Source: Diorhabda sublineata (lineage: Eukaryota > Arthropoda > Insecta > Coleoptera > Chrysomelidae). Taken from it: DNA of 64,000 bases. Where the stretch lies: the NCBI RefSeq assembly GCF_026230105.1, contig NC_079478.1, positions 10,679,653 through 10,743,652 of the forward strand, given 5' to 3'. Of the stretch, positions 36,343-48,238 are shown piece by piece. The notes under the pieces are model-generated. The model ran no database searches and was not told the DNA's origin. It saw only the letters and a program-made list of their open reading frames with translations. The position numbers were made by a program, and so were the translations under genes. How positions within the stretch are numbered: the first letter of the stretch is position 1; every line of letters starts with the position of its first letter.

Positions 36343-37615
36343 GAGGGGCACTGCGAATTTGAAGGAGAGTATAACAGAAAACACTTTATTGCTTTTGCTT
36401 CACTTCAATGATACATGAAAATAAAGATGCCCAGAGAATCAGTACAAGAAGGATGAGGGTCTAACTAAATACTCACAACGCATGCGCATATGGTATTTCA
36501 ATATACAACTCTTGAATAATGAAGAAACAAAATGTCTTGAGGTGCTGCAAATCCTCAAACTTTTTCTTTGATTTGGGTCGAACGCCATCATATGCAAATG
36601 AAGGTAAATAAAAATTGTAAGATGTTTCCTCTTCGGGGTAGTTATAACACTCTGTTGGAAAGAACCATTGTACGAGTTTCTGTGAAGAACCGTTCGGGGA
36701 TGTTCTCTCACAAATTTGATTTACCGTATTCGCCTACTTTGAAATAAACATCTCTTGACATAATATATGGAAAGAAACTTTATCCAACACTTATTCACAG
36801 TCTATAACGACAAAAAGCTCTAGATAAGAACGTGAGATAAACTTGATGAACTTAACCAAATCGAATTGAAAATACGACAGCGATACTATTTAATAAAATG
36901 AACAATAGAGTGCAGTATCCTAAAACAGTGTAATTTTTGTTTTTTATTTTGTTCGCTTCACAAATGATTACTCACGTCTTACCAAAACAAAGAGTAAACC
37001 TCATCAAAGCCCTTTTTCCTGATGTTTCTGTATACGTGAAAAAAATTAGAGTGGGCATCATTGGTACTCATTTTTGGAACATTAAAAATTTGGATAACAA
37101 CCTTATAATACTTATAAGTATTGACTTACTGAGATATCAATTTTTCTGATCGTTTCCGACTATAAAAAGCTTTGCTTTTTCTTAACTGATACTTTTTTTC
37201 GATATTTATGCTTCCCAACTTCGAGTTTAAATAAAGCTTTGTTGGGTGCAGGTATCTGCCAACTTTCAGAGAGTTCAGAGCTCCCATTTGGACTTTGTAC
37301 TGATCACAAAAGCTACAAGTGTCATACCTCGGTAACCAAATCCTGTATCAAATTTTCTATACTGGATTTTTTTAGAAAAACATAGAACAACTTGTTTTGC
37401 GTCAAGCTATGTTTTCCACACATGTCTTTTAGGGCATTTGCTGTTTTCAAGCGTTTCGACCAAGTTTGTACCTGCTTGGCAGAAATACCATGTAATGATA
37501 AAAAAGTTTTTTATCATATAGAAACTTCTCTTAGCTCACCATTTCTAATCTCATAGGAATAAGAGTATGCGTAAAAACTTACTTCATTTTCAGACATTTT
37601 AAAACGAGTTCGCAG
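36343..37615 (-). pseudogene. Decayed DNA-transposon-like protein gene
   Basis: On the minus strand, near 37550-37420 the frame reads FLSLHGISAKQVQTWSKRLK and DMCGKHSL. This resembles the 'VCK..FL.TLGIS...V.....K......D.RGKH' N-terminal pattern of a common insect transposase-like family. Near 36660-36480 another frame reads DGVRPKSKKKFEDLQHLKTF, like the same family's C-terminal 'PLS.AK..DLQ.L' segment. Between them are many stops. Family naming is uncertain. Confidence 0.35.
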
Positions 37616-37689
37616 GTTATAAGGCCACACATTTACGCTAATTATTCATCATATAACTTGATGTCATTAAATCTTTGTTTTTTTTTGTT

Positions 37690-38110
37690 CTTCTAAAGCA
37701 ATTTTCTTCTTCTTCTTAGCGTACCGTATCAAGTCCCCTTAAAGTTGGCGATCTGCATGGCAAAACTTTCCCTATCTTGACCTAGTCTAAATAACTGTCC
37801 TGCTTCTCTTATCCCAGTCCATTCTCTAATATTCTTCAACTAAAAGGCTTGTTTCCTTCCAATTCCTCTACGCCTCAACTTTACCCAACATAATCAACTG
37901 GAGGATATTAAACCGGCTACCACGCATTATTTGTCCCAAATAAGCTATTTTCCTGCATTTAATGTTATCCACCAACTCACGAACCGCGTTTGCTCTGTTA
38001 AGGACTGCATCGTTTGTTAGCATATCTGTCTACGGTATATTGAGCATTTTATAAACCATTCAAAACGTAAGCCTTTACCACCTTTACACCAAACTTATGA
38101 GTATATAACC
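37690..38110 (-). pseudogene. Non-LTR retrotransposon 3'-end relic
   Basis: The minus strand reads in broken frames: VDYVG, GVEELEGNKPFS, RILENGLG, VKIGKVLPCRSPTLRGLDT. This is the common beetle/insect LINE C-terminal segment, normally 'GRRR.SWLKNIREW.G......LFR.A.DR...A...AN.R...GT'. It ends near a TTC-rich tract at about 37700. Confidence 0.55.
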
Positions 38111-39559
38111 TTATTTTCTTGCCAGCATTTTGCGTCCAGCCAAAGGAAGATTGCATAAATTTTTATCAGTCGTAACCATAAGAACATTAAGAAAATGGCA
38201 CCCGGACTCAGTGTAATCAACAATAGTTTGAGGATCCTGAACATTTTAGCTTACATTCACGAACACCCTTATCCTTTTTCCACTGCCTAGTTTAAGAGCT
38301 TATAGCTTTCTACCCCCATCTTTTGTTCTGAAAACAGTTATGCTAATGTTTTCTACAAGGTGTTTGCAATCCAAAATTACTGTAACATCAACTTTTCCTC
38401 CTGTGGTTTTCACTTAAAATATCTGTTCGACTGGAATGATTATTTATTAGAATTATTATTCTTTATAATTTGAGTTTATTATTAATATTGATACGTTATT
38501 TCGTTTCAGTATATTTTGAAATTTTACATTGTGAAATAAGACGAGCGATACGTGCATTCGCAATTGTTGCAAAATATTTGTATCGCCCTGGCCGGTTGTC
38601 AAGGTGTTCAGCTGAAAGGGGCGTTTACACTGTTCAAGTGTGTTGATCAAGTCAAGTGACATGCTTTCAATTGTGGATACAAACATTTTCTTAAGATAAA
38701 TAAATTTGATTTAAGATGGTAAAAGTAATTGCAGATAAAGTTATTCTCGAAATAAGTTAGTTCTAGTTGAAGGATTGTGCGTAAGAAAAAAAACATAAAA
38801 GGAACAGAATATGGGTTAGAGAGTGGATAACTCGCGGTGGTGCACAATAAGCTTAAAATAGCCTTTTCTGTAAACTTAAGCTTGTTTTTAGCCAAAGTTA
38901 AAACTCAATTGAAATTAAAATTAAACTAAAATTTCTTGGTAGTATTTTTTGGCTTCTGCAGTAAAAAGTAAACCAATAAAAACGTGGAAAGTTCCTGATT
39001 TGTCTACCAGTGTTTCAAACTTTGCTTTTTCCTATTTTTTTATATCAGGGGAAATCGGCGCATCACGCAAATAATATTTCAATTACCCAAAAAACAAATA
39101 TGTTGTAAACAAAAAAAATCTGCTAACACAGACTGACCTAACGGATTCTGCGCTTATAACCTCACAAAATTAAGGAATTAAACTAAGAAGTTAAAAGTTG
39201 ACGGATTCTTAGTTTAATTTAAATTTACTATTAATTTTCTGCAAGTACTGTTTTAGTGTCTTTCAACTAATAATTTAATTTGTTATTTTGATGGTAATTT
39301 TCAGCTTTGGTTGCTTTACTGGAATCAGTTAATTTAGAATCGGTACAATAAGCAGTATTAGAAACTAAAGCTTTTATTCTCTTCTTTTGAATTCCTTAAA
39401 AAACAACATAATTTAGTTACATAATAGAATGTTTTACTAAATAGTATCTCATTGGCTTCGGTTGATTGTTCTTGTGTACAATTGATTCTCTTATGCAGTG
39501 ATCATAAGAATACTGTGCATTGGAGTAGCTCTTCATCTTCTTCTACTACTTCTTGGAGA
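38111..39559. other. Repeat-derived and unrecognised intergenic DNA
   Basis: 38220-38345 shares blocks with 41224-41545: CAACAATAGTTTGA.GA.CCT and CTGAAAACAGTT. A MITE-like phrase GTTGATCAAGTCAAGTGAC lies at 38641-38660. No gene is seen. Confidence 0.35.
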
Positions 39560-39990
39560 TCTGTCGATCTGTTAATTCTGAAGCTGCCTCTGCATCTTTT
39601 CCTGAGAGGTGGATTGCCAACTATCTTTCCACCTTTTAGGTGGTCTCCCGGGAGGCCTTGAGCCGGGCGGGTTGTTTTCTAGGATTATTCTCGGAAGTCT
39701 GTTCTCGTCCATCCGTCTTACATGGTTGTACCACTGCCTCTTACGTTGTCTTCCCCATCTCACAATGTCTTGCATCCCGTATTGCTCTTTGACATCTGTA
39801 TTTCTTACTCTGTCTCTTCTTGTTTTCCCAACTATTGTTCTCAGTGTTTTCATCTCGGCCTCCCTCAGCATTTGTTTCGTCTTGTTGGTGTCCTCGCGGA
39901 CTTCCGTGCCGTACGTCATGATGGGTCTGATACAAGTCTGGAGTAGCTCAATTCTTATAATTGTTCCATATACTGATCACAAGAACATTA
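39560..39990 (-). pseudogene. Non-LTR retrotransposon RT C-terminal relic
   Basis: The minus-strand frame from 39919 reads MTYGTEVREDTNKTKQMLRE, AEMKTLRTIVGKTRRDRVRN, then VRWGRQRKRQWYNHVRRMDE and PPGRPPKRWKDSW to a stop at 39572. This is the post-RT tail of a LINE ('RP.LTYG.E', 'E...LR.I.GKTR.D..RN', 'W.GHV.RM...R.', 'GRP.KRW.D'). It is relatively fresh: this part is uninterrupted for 115 residues. Upstream RT sequence is missing. Confidence 0.8.
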
Positions 39991-41223
39991 CATATTTCAA
40001 TAATTTTGAATGGTTGTATAAGATGGAGTAATTCATGTTTCTTCATCAGCAGATTATTGATGTTGATGGGACACATTGAGATATTTTCTACTTCACCAAC
40101 TCCTGCCATGTAGGTAGCATGAATTGCTTTTATTCTGTTCTTCACCTTGCCTGCCGTCATCTGTATTTCTAATTCTAGAATGTCAACCATTAATTATGGC
40201 TCTTGATCTAGCATCTCCATTTATATATTCAATACATTTAGTATTCCATAAATACTCGTATTTCTCGTGAATATTTATAAAGTCACTTGATATATCCTCA
40301 GACCATCTAACTGTCACCGTTTTCCTTTTCGAATTCCTTTAACTTGATAAAATCGCTTGAACAATGGAATAATCCTGAAGACTACAATGCTACAGGAAAC
40401 GAAATAAAATTTAAAACTGACACTTAAAACCGAATTAATTTGTACTACTTTTAATAAGTGCAAATATGCACTAGCTTATACCTAATTATGTATATACGAA
40501 TTGAGGATTCAACAAAACCCATCCGTTTTTTTTTCAATAGAAGACTACACAGTATTCGTGTCGAGCAAAATAACACAGCCTTGATAGTTCGTTTTAGGGT
40601 TTTTTTCAATTTTGTATCGAAGTTTTACATTGGTGATGAAAAGATTAAAATATTTGTCTCACCCGGATCGATTGTTAAAGGCTTCATCTTTATCATGGAG
40701 CCTAGAAGAAAGAGATACATCTCCATATACTTTAGCATATCAGAAACAGTTTAAAAAACGTTGATATCACGTTTTCGTGTCGCTAGGAGCTAAGGGAGTG
40801 ATCTGGATTATTGTTATTATCACTACTATAGTAAAATTAGCACTCCAAGGCACCCTATTTCAGTTGATAGAAGACAAAACAGAATGTGTCGAGTATTGAA
40901 GTCGAAATGGTTGTTTCGTTATTTTCGTTATAATGAATGAATATTTGAAATTTGTTTCCCTGTATGTAAACGATATTGATGTTTTCTGTAAACAAATATC
41001 AAATAACATCATCTCACAATTTGTCTTCATATTCATATCATCATATCTATTTTATCTAGATAATTAATTGCAATATAAGTTAATGATAAAAATCTCAATA
41101 ACAACCGTTTAACCAATAAACCAACGTGCATTCAAATTGAACGTCACTATACATTACAAAGCTGTTTACTACTGGGGTTCCACTCTTGGATTAGCATAGA
41201 TATTTAAATCGAAATTAGTCAGT
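39991..41223. other. Intergenic, nothing recognised
   Basis: A 98-codon open frame at 40458-40754 has no recognisable motif and sits in AT-rich DNA. I do not support it as a gene. Confidence 0.35.
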
Positions 41224-41545
41224 ATGGATAGGTATACTTTGGAAGCTTATACACTCTCTACCCTTAACTTTTATCCTGAAAACAGTTTTGCCACTTATTA
41301 GAATCTAAATTAACCAGTACAAAAACACTACATTCAACAGCAGTAAACATAAACAGAACAGTCAAATGTTGCGATCATCACAAATTGAAGAAAAGGATAG
41401 CTGACTCAGCGCCAACAATAGTTTGATGACCCTCATCCTTCTTACCATGGATAGGTATACTTTGGAAGCTTATAACTCTCAACTTTTATCCTGAAAACAA
41501 TATTGCCACTTACTCATTAGAATCGAAATTAATCAGTATGAAAAC
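41224..41545. repeat. Direct repeat pair of ~100 bp
   Basis: The phrase ATGGATAGGTATACTTTGGA begins each copy (41224 and 41449), followed by AGCTTATA, AACTTTTATCCTGAAAACA, TTGCCACTTA and TTAGAATC. The spacing is 225 bp. A diverged relative is at 38290-38345. It is probably an old interspersed repeat. Confidence 0.6.
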
Positions 41546-42312
41546 AAGAGCAAGAAGGTGTTCATCCAAACATTACGCAGATAATTTAAAATAATACTAT
41601 TAATAAAGATGCTAATATATTGTGTCATGTTGCTGATTAACTAGTATTATTTATTACACAACTCATTTAGTTGCTTATCGATTTAATTCCTTATAATTAT
41701 CAAAACTCTTTACAGAATAAGTACTGTTATCCAACATTTTTAATGGGAACCAAATCTTTATATGCTGACTAAATGATTTAAATTATGTAGCTAACTAAAA
41801 TTAGATTGTTTATTTTTATTTATTTTTATTTTTTATTGGTGTAGTTTTTGGTTTTGCATCTGGATAACTCTAGCAGTCAAATGAACGATTATTAATTAAT
41901 ATGGAATTAACAAATTCATTTCTGAAGTCGACCCTGTAAACAACATTGACAAGCTAGCATGGAAAATTGTTTCCGAATAAGCGTGATAAACATTTTACCA
42001 GCAAAGGACGTGGTTTCAAGGCTTAAATATGAATAATTTATTTCCAACAAGCTAAAATATTTAAATGGTACTTATTTAAGGTTGTTGTCAACAGAAGTTA
42101 TTGTATATATTGTATATATCTACAATCACAATAGATTGAGAAGATGAAAATATAAAATCAATCCAGACTAGACCTAATAAAGGATGGATCTTGTTCTCTT
42201 TCCGGTCGTAGTGCATGTTCAAACTCCTTAGGCCGGGGACACAAAAAACAATGGTTGAAAAGAGGAGAAAGTAGTTTTGCAATAAGGAATTGAACACATA
42301 ATGATTAACATT
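41546..42312. other. Intergenic, nothing recognised
   Basis: AT-rich, with no coding or structured repeat signal. Confidence 0.35.
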
Positions 42313-42603
42313 TCAATCAAGGTAATTATGATTTAATAGTAAGTGGAAAAACTTTCTTGGAATAGAATTAAACTCTCGATAAATTTCGTCAATCTTAGAA
42401 TCTAAGCTGGATCCAATTACTTCAAGTTCCTCTTGAAATTCTTGAGCTCCAGCAGATCTTAGGACAGCATAAAATGGTTTTACTTCTTGTGGAACCAGTT
42501 CAAGAATGTCTGTTATGTTTTCCACTGAGAGTGCTTTTTCCTGTAACCAAAGAAGAGGCGGTTCTATTAAGATAGGTTTTAGTTCTTTTTCCTGCTTTTT
42601 CAA
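42313..42603 (-). other. Unrecognised open frame with coding-like composition
   Basis: 96 codons on the minus strand from a TTG; the open frame extends upstream of 42603 through IWRFPL. It contains EPPLLWLQEKALSVENITDI, VPQEVKPFYAVLRSAGAQEF and IGSSLDSKIDEIYREFNSIP. The composition is markedly less AT-biased than the flanks and looks like real protein: amphipathic, acidic, no low complexity. I cannot assign a family. It may be a single exon, a gene fragment or a transposon-encoded piece. Confidence 0.35.
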
Positions 42604-45204
42604 TGGAAATCTCCATATACTGTGGATGTGAGACGTGTTTTTTCATAAACACCGTGTTGTCAGTCAGCTTATATCTTCTTTATTAACCTCAGTTGTATGG
42701 TTAGTTATCGCTTTTTGCATATTGCTGGATTATATCATATCTGCACTTAACAATAAACTCTTGCTTTTAAGGAAAGACCTCATAACATCTGAATAGTCAT
42801 CGACGGCGCAAAAGTTTTGATGAATTTTATTATTATTAGGTAGGAAACTGTAATCCGAAAGCAAACATTTTAAGGAGATTTATTTCAGAGAAGAAAAATA
42901 TTGCAAGATGTGATTGAGAATCAAAACAAATTTCTTGTTTCGGTTCTGGCCTCCACAACAATCAGACTACAAAAGTAACCTGTTCACGGGCGCTTTCATA
43001 GTTTCATCCACAATTTATTGACTTCCTTGGTACTTCTGCCTGCTTTATGCTCTAACTGAACAGATATCTTTCTCTGATGTTCAAACAAATATACCAAGAT
43101 CAGTTTTCTCTTATAATAAACAATTCTAGTAGGTTACTTTGGAAAAAGATGGATTTTTTGTAAATCGATAGTCAATATTTCTACTGTTTCGTCCCCTTAT
43201 GTGTATTTATCAAATTTACCTAAAAATAATTCTCACATACCTTACTAATAATAGCAATTGCTAACCTATTCCTCTTGTATATGTGGTACAGATCATTATT
43301 GCAAATGTCTTGAAGCAGCATTCGCGATTAGTTGCTTAGAACTACCACATATAAATGACGAATTTCTCTGGGATTTGGTTGAATTTTTTTACATATTCTA
43401 ATAATAAACGTTTTTCAACAGAAATCTTAATTTTTAAAGAGATTGTGGCTTAAACGATTGTTTCATAACATCGACTAAGATTTGTTTTGAAATATGTTGA
43501 TCACTTTGTATACAGGTTCTTATATGTATGCATCGAATTTCCGGTACACGTACACATTCTCACTTTCCGATTGTATGTGCGTGAGTGCAGGTGGCTATTT
43601 GTGTTTTGTATGCATGTATGTTTATGCGAGTGAATACATTTCTTTTTGTATATATGTTTCTATGTATATACTAGTTTTTCAACAAAAAACTCGTGTCTTA
43701 ACCCCAATATAACCAACGCGTTTTCGAAAACTCAAAAATGTATAACATGTTAAGTGTGTCAAGCATTTAGCATTACATTTGAAAAGGCGTTCCCTCCAAA
43801 TTCTTCCGCCTCAAATCCCTTCCGAGGTAGTGCCCCATTTCCGAAGATTCTTTTTTTAAAGGAGATTCATTGTAAAAGCAATTTAAATAGTTGCATTTAA
43901 TTTATCAAATAGATTAAATAACTCCTAATTTTTGTATTGTTTATTTGAGCGGAAACCGCATATATAATACTTCCTTTTACCACAGTTTTCAGTTCGTTTA
44001 TGTGTCCTTGAAATATTTAGACCAGTTTTTTTGTTGGTAGATTTTCACAATGAGTTGCACATAAACATATAGTTACTAACTGTGCCAAAAGTTATTTCTC
44101 ACGATTTCCTATATTTCTATGATTTTCACACCAACGTGAATATTTAGACTATTTAATGAAAAGTAAAACTAGCTTTTTATTGAGGTCATTGTATTTTTAT
44201 CCAAATCAATAACGACTATGTTTATACATGAAATTCAATAACTGTATTGATCGGCAGTTTAATTATTACTAAAAAATGCAAGATATCCGTAACGAATATT
44301 TTTAGTTTCATTGCTAGTTTCACGTATAATTTTTATGTGCATAGAATCCCCAAATATCACAACAAATTATAACGTCTATTATCCATAGAAATTCGGAAAG
44401 ATTTTCTAATTATAATGTAGAAAAACTCGTATTTGACTGGGATGGTATGGGAATAAAAACAGGATTCATGAACAGTGTCTATTAGATCAGGTTGGTACAA
44501 CCTTCATTTATCTAAAGGCCAATCTAACTACAATACATAAATGTGAAACCAAAGGCAAAACATTTTTTTTCACTTGCTATTTCCTTGCAATTCGCGGCTT
44601 CTAGTACTTTTAGATCTTCGTATATTTGGATTCCCTCTCGGTCTTTTTTCTATTGGGCTCCACTTAATGATTCTTTTTAACAGGGACGAGCCAGAGACAT
44701 CAGCTTCGTTAATTATTATTGGCCTTGTAACCGCTTAATGTATTATTCTTACAGGAATCCTTAGTAAATTTTTCTTGTACTACTGTACTGTACTGTACCC
44801 CAAATTTTTGTTCAGTTAGTAATTTTTGTAATTTCATGAAGAGCTTGATGAAAAATTGTGTTATTTACATCATTGAGACGATTATCAATATTATCACGTA
44901 TTTGCTACAATCAAAATTTCTTTAGATGCCTCTTTTTCTAATCAGGTTTGTGTTGAAACTTTAAATTCATGGTTTTTACTGTTATGATGATTTCAAAAAT
45001 CATCATCTGAGAGATGAGCTGCGTCCAGAGAGATTTTGAAGAAATAAAAACTGTACCCATAAAAAGTTTTACTTGTTCAGGAACTCTTGAGAAAGGAATT
45101 TTGTAAAATACTCATGAGGCATTGTAATCAAAATCCAAATTAATACCATAGTATTTTGAAACGTTTTGTTTAAGTGGTACAGTAAATCTAGATAATTCTC
45201 CCTA
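42604..45204. other. Intergenic, nothing recognised
   Basis: AT-rich. The 72-codon frame at 43494-43712 is built on TGTATG-type low-complexity DNA and is not supported as a gene. Confidence 0.35.
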
Positions 45205-45460
45205 TTGGCCTTAAGAAAACCCCCACTGGATTCGATCAAAACACATCCAGCGCTCCGAAAAAATTATATTTTGGAAGGGAAATTTATTATTCTATATTTC
45301 TTTTATGGGAAGTTAACGGCTGAGCAATATATGGAACAACTTTGTATGGCAGTCTGGCATTTCCAGATTCAAATAATAGGGAAAATTTTATCTAATTATT
45401 TACAAATGATAGGACCACATGGTGGACGGCCAATTATTCTTGAGTTTTTCTGATGTTAAT
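45205..45460 (+). pseudogene. Possible Tc1/mariner-superfamily transposase fragment
   Basis: The frame contains FFYGKLTAEQYMEQL, like 'FFI.G.L....YLE.L' between the first and second catalytic residues of the transposase family also seen at 62751-63837. The following sequence degenerates. This is a single-motif resemblance. Confidence 0.35.
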
Positions 45461-46789
45461 ATTACCAAATCGAGTGCATGACACAAGAAATTTTATTCTC
45501 TTATAATAAATGAAACCGTTTCACTCAATATCCGTCCGAACCTCTCAGTTCTTCCAAGGATTGCCGATCACTCCATAGTACCTCAGCCAGACAGAGTAAT
45601 CTGACAAATTCTTTGAATTCAGTTACCTCTGTAGGCTTTGCGTCTCTAAACTCTTAGAAAGTGAATGGGAAGATTGATGGAGGTCTACTCTCTGTTGTCA
45701 AACTCAGAAACTTGTTAGACCAAAATATATTCTACTCATTTTATAAATTAAATGTGGCGAAAGGTTTACTTGCATATAATATGAAGGATAAACCTTCTTT
45801 GCAAAGAAGCTGTAGCCGTTTTCAAGGTCACCTTCACGACACTTCATGACAAAACATAACAACGCCACTCATGAAAGTATGACTGAAGAAGAACGAAAGC
45901 AAAAAGCCGTAGTTTTTGTTTGACCCGCGTATATAATTTTTTGTTTCATCTGTCTCTTCCTCTAAAAAGATCGCCCATATCTGGGCTATGGTATTAGAAT
46001 GAAAAACAAGAACTGTTTGTCTTGTTATCCGATGTTATGAGACAAACTAGTTAAAATAGTTGAAGCGTAAGTTATTTCTGCTATAAAAATTCATTTACCG
46101 TATTTTTTAACACACTCTATATCTATATAGACAACTGATGTTCTCTATTTTATGTAATAAACGTATTGAATAATGCAGACACCCTTTTCAACTCTAATAT
46201 TTATAAAAAATGATTTTCTTATTATTTCGATTGTAATACAAATTAGTTTTCTCAGTTTAGAAAGAAAATAAATACAAATTAGAGCTTCATCTTGTATGAA
46301 GGATCCATTCTCTTTTTAGCGGGGTTGAAATATACCTATTCACTACACGAAAATGACAAAACAAAAAATTTAGATCTCAAACAAATCAAAATATTCTATT
46401 ATGAATACTTACTCCAACCACAATAAATTGTAAACAAATAACCTGTTCACGGAAATTCGTAGCAATCACAACAATTTCTATACGTTGAATAAACATTCAA
46501 GTCAGGTGTATTGATGACCTTTGCAAAATACTAGATCTAATTCCATCGTAGACGGAGCGATTATTAACGTAAGGACAACTAAGAATCAGGTTTAGTGTAC
46601 ATCTTGTCTAGGTAACAAACGATTTCTATAAATAAATGTTTTGTCTGGAACGCTCACCTATTTGTTGTGTCCCCTTAATTCGTAAATAAACACCGCAAAA
46701 TATTTTTGACGTCGTTATTCTAACGTTTTTTATTATTTCCACTAAACGATCGCATAAAGTGACAACTAAATAAATTATATCGTCAATCC
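45461..46789. other. Intergenic, nothing recognised
   Basis: Moderately AT-rich. An open frame at 45661-45849 is unrecognised. Confidence 0.35.
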
Positions 46790-46960
46790 GCGCTTCATAC
46801 TTCAATCGAAGTAATACACATTTCGCTATTCGTGGACAAGTCGATTTTGACTCTTATCGACACAGGGAGTTGATAGATACACTTGGAGTCCAAGGAATTA
46901 TTTTTCCGTATAATTTAACGATATTTCCAGGTAGAGTTTATTCTTTTTATATTGATAAGT
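46790..46960 (+). pseudogene. Possible retroelement aspartic-protease fragment
   Basis: A short frame reads SILTLIDTGS at about 46840-46869, the active-site pattern of retroelement proteases (L[IV]DTGS). It is followed by a stop and frame changes. No RT follows, so this rests on one motif. Confidence 0.25.
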
Positions 46961-48238
46961 GGTCGTTTTATAGGCAATACGTCTTTATTATCATTTACAA
47001 TTGTAGAATAACACGGTTGTCCGTGAGGTAGAACTTGTTGATATTTTTTTCTTGTTGATTGTAATAAAGAGCGACTGTATCTCAGGAGGCCCCTAGGCAC
47101 TACAATAACATTGTACAATATATTTCATTGAACAAAAAGGCGCTTAGTAATAAGATAATATTATGCACACGCTTGTACTTCTCGTCAAGAAGAAACACAG
47201 ACTAAAAATATTGCGCAATACTGACCCTACACAATGCAATGGAAAAATATGATGCAATAAAAATTAAATTCACTCAAACTTTTGTTCAATTATTGTGCAA
47301 TCTTCAATATTAACCCTAAAGGGTCGTAATATTGCACAATAAAATTGATTGTCTAGGGGCCGTCTTAGTCCAATTCTTGAATCAAATAAACGTATATACA
47401 TACAGAGCGTTAAATGAATTTTTCGCGAATAATTGTATGTATTCTAAAACATAGTAATGAGAATTTTTGGGAAAGATTTTTTCTTGTGAAAAATCACAAG
47501 TTAATGGAAATGTTATAATTTCATTCTTGATATAAGATATTGGCAAAAATATGAGTCGATAAATCATTCTATTCAGGTGAAAGATTGGAAATTCTTATAA
47601 TTGCAAAGTTCTTGTTGAAGTCCCAGCTTTGAGTTTTTCTTTTCCTTTTTTCTTGAAGAGATTGAGGTTAATTAAGAGCTGTATTCATAATTCTGTCATA
47701 AACAACATGTTGATCAGTACTATCAAATTTTAATTTAATATTAAAAACTGTTGACATCACTTAGTTAACAAGCGTTAAAAGTGATGAAAATACATTTTAA
47801 ATATAATAAACATGAAAAGTTACTAGCTGCTTGTGTTACTATGCTATACAAAAGACATAAAAATTGAGTTCATTCCAATATTGGTAATATAGGAAAAAAG
47901 AATAAAAATAGAAATATTTGTAAATACATGAGAGTCACATTTATATGTTTCACATCAAGATTCATATACTATAAAACAATATTAAGAAGCTCAACTAAAT
48001 TTTGGAAATTTACTTCACCTTTATTAAAAACAGATATTTCTTTGTCTTATTTTTTCCAAAATTTATGCAATCAACGCTTTTATTTGAGAATTAAATTCAG
48101 TAGTTCATGAACTCCCCACGTAATATAGATTGATTTGCTTACTTGCATGAACGTATGGTTGGAGTCCATTAAAAAAGAAGAGGAAATAGTAAACGTCAAC
48201 TAAAATCAAAATCGCTTGAGTATAAAACTACTTTTAAA
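46961..48238. other. Intergenic upstream of ZW10
   Basis: Contains a small palindrome at 47293-47342 (ATTGTGCAAT ... ATTGCACAAT around ACCCTAAAGGGT). A TATAAAAC at 48220 lies only about 20 bases before the ZW10 ATG, so it is an unlikely core promoter. No other gene is seen. Confidence 0.35.

Noticed and set aside
39609..40031. Plus-strand 140-codon hydrophobic frame
   Set aside because: Antisense of the LINE RT tail; the apparent membrane character comes from reversed Arg/Glu-rich codons.
43494..43712. 72-codon frame rich in Tyr, Cys and Ser
   Set aside because: Built on TGTATG/CATGTA low-complexity DNA; no start context or homology.
46915..47118. Minus-strand 67-codon frame
   Set aside because: Opposes the protease-like fragment and has no motif of its own.
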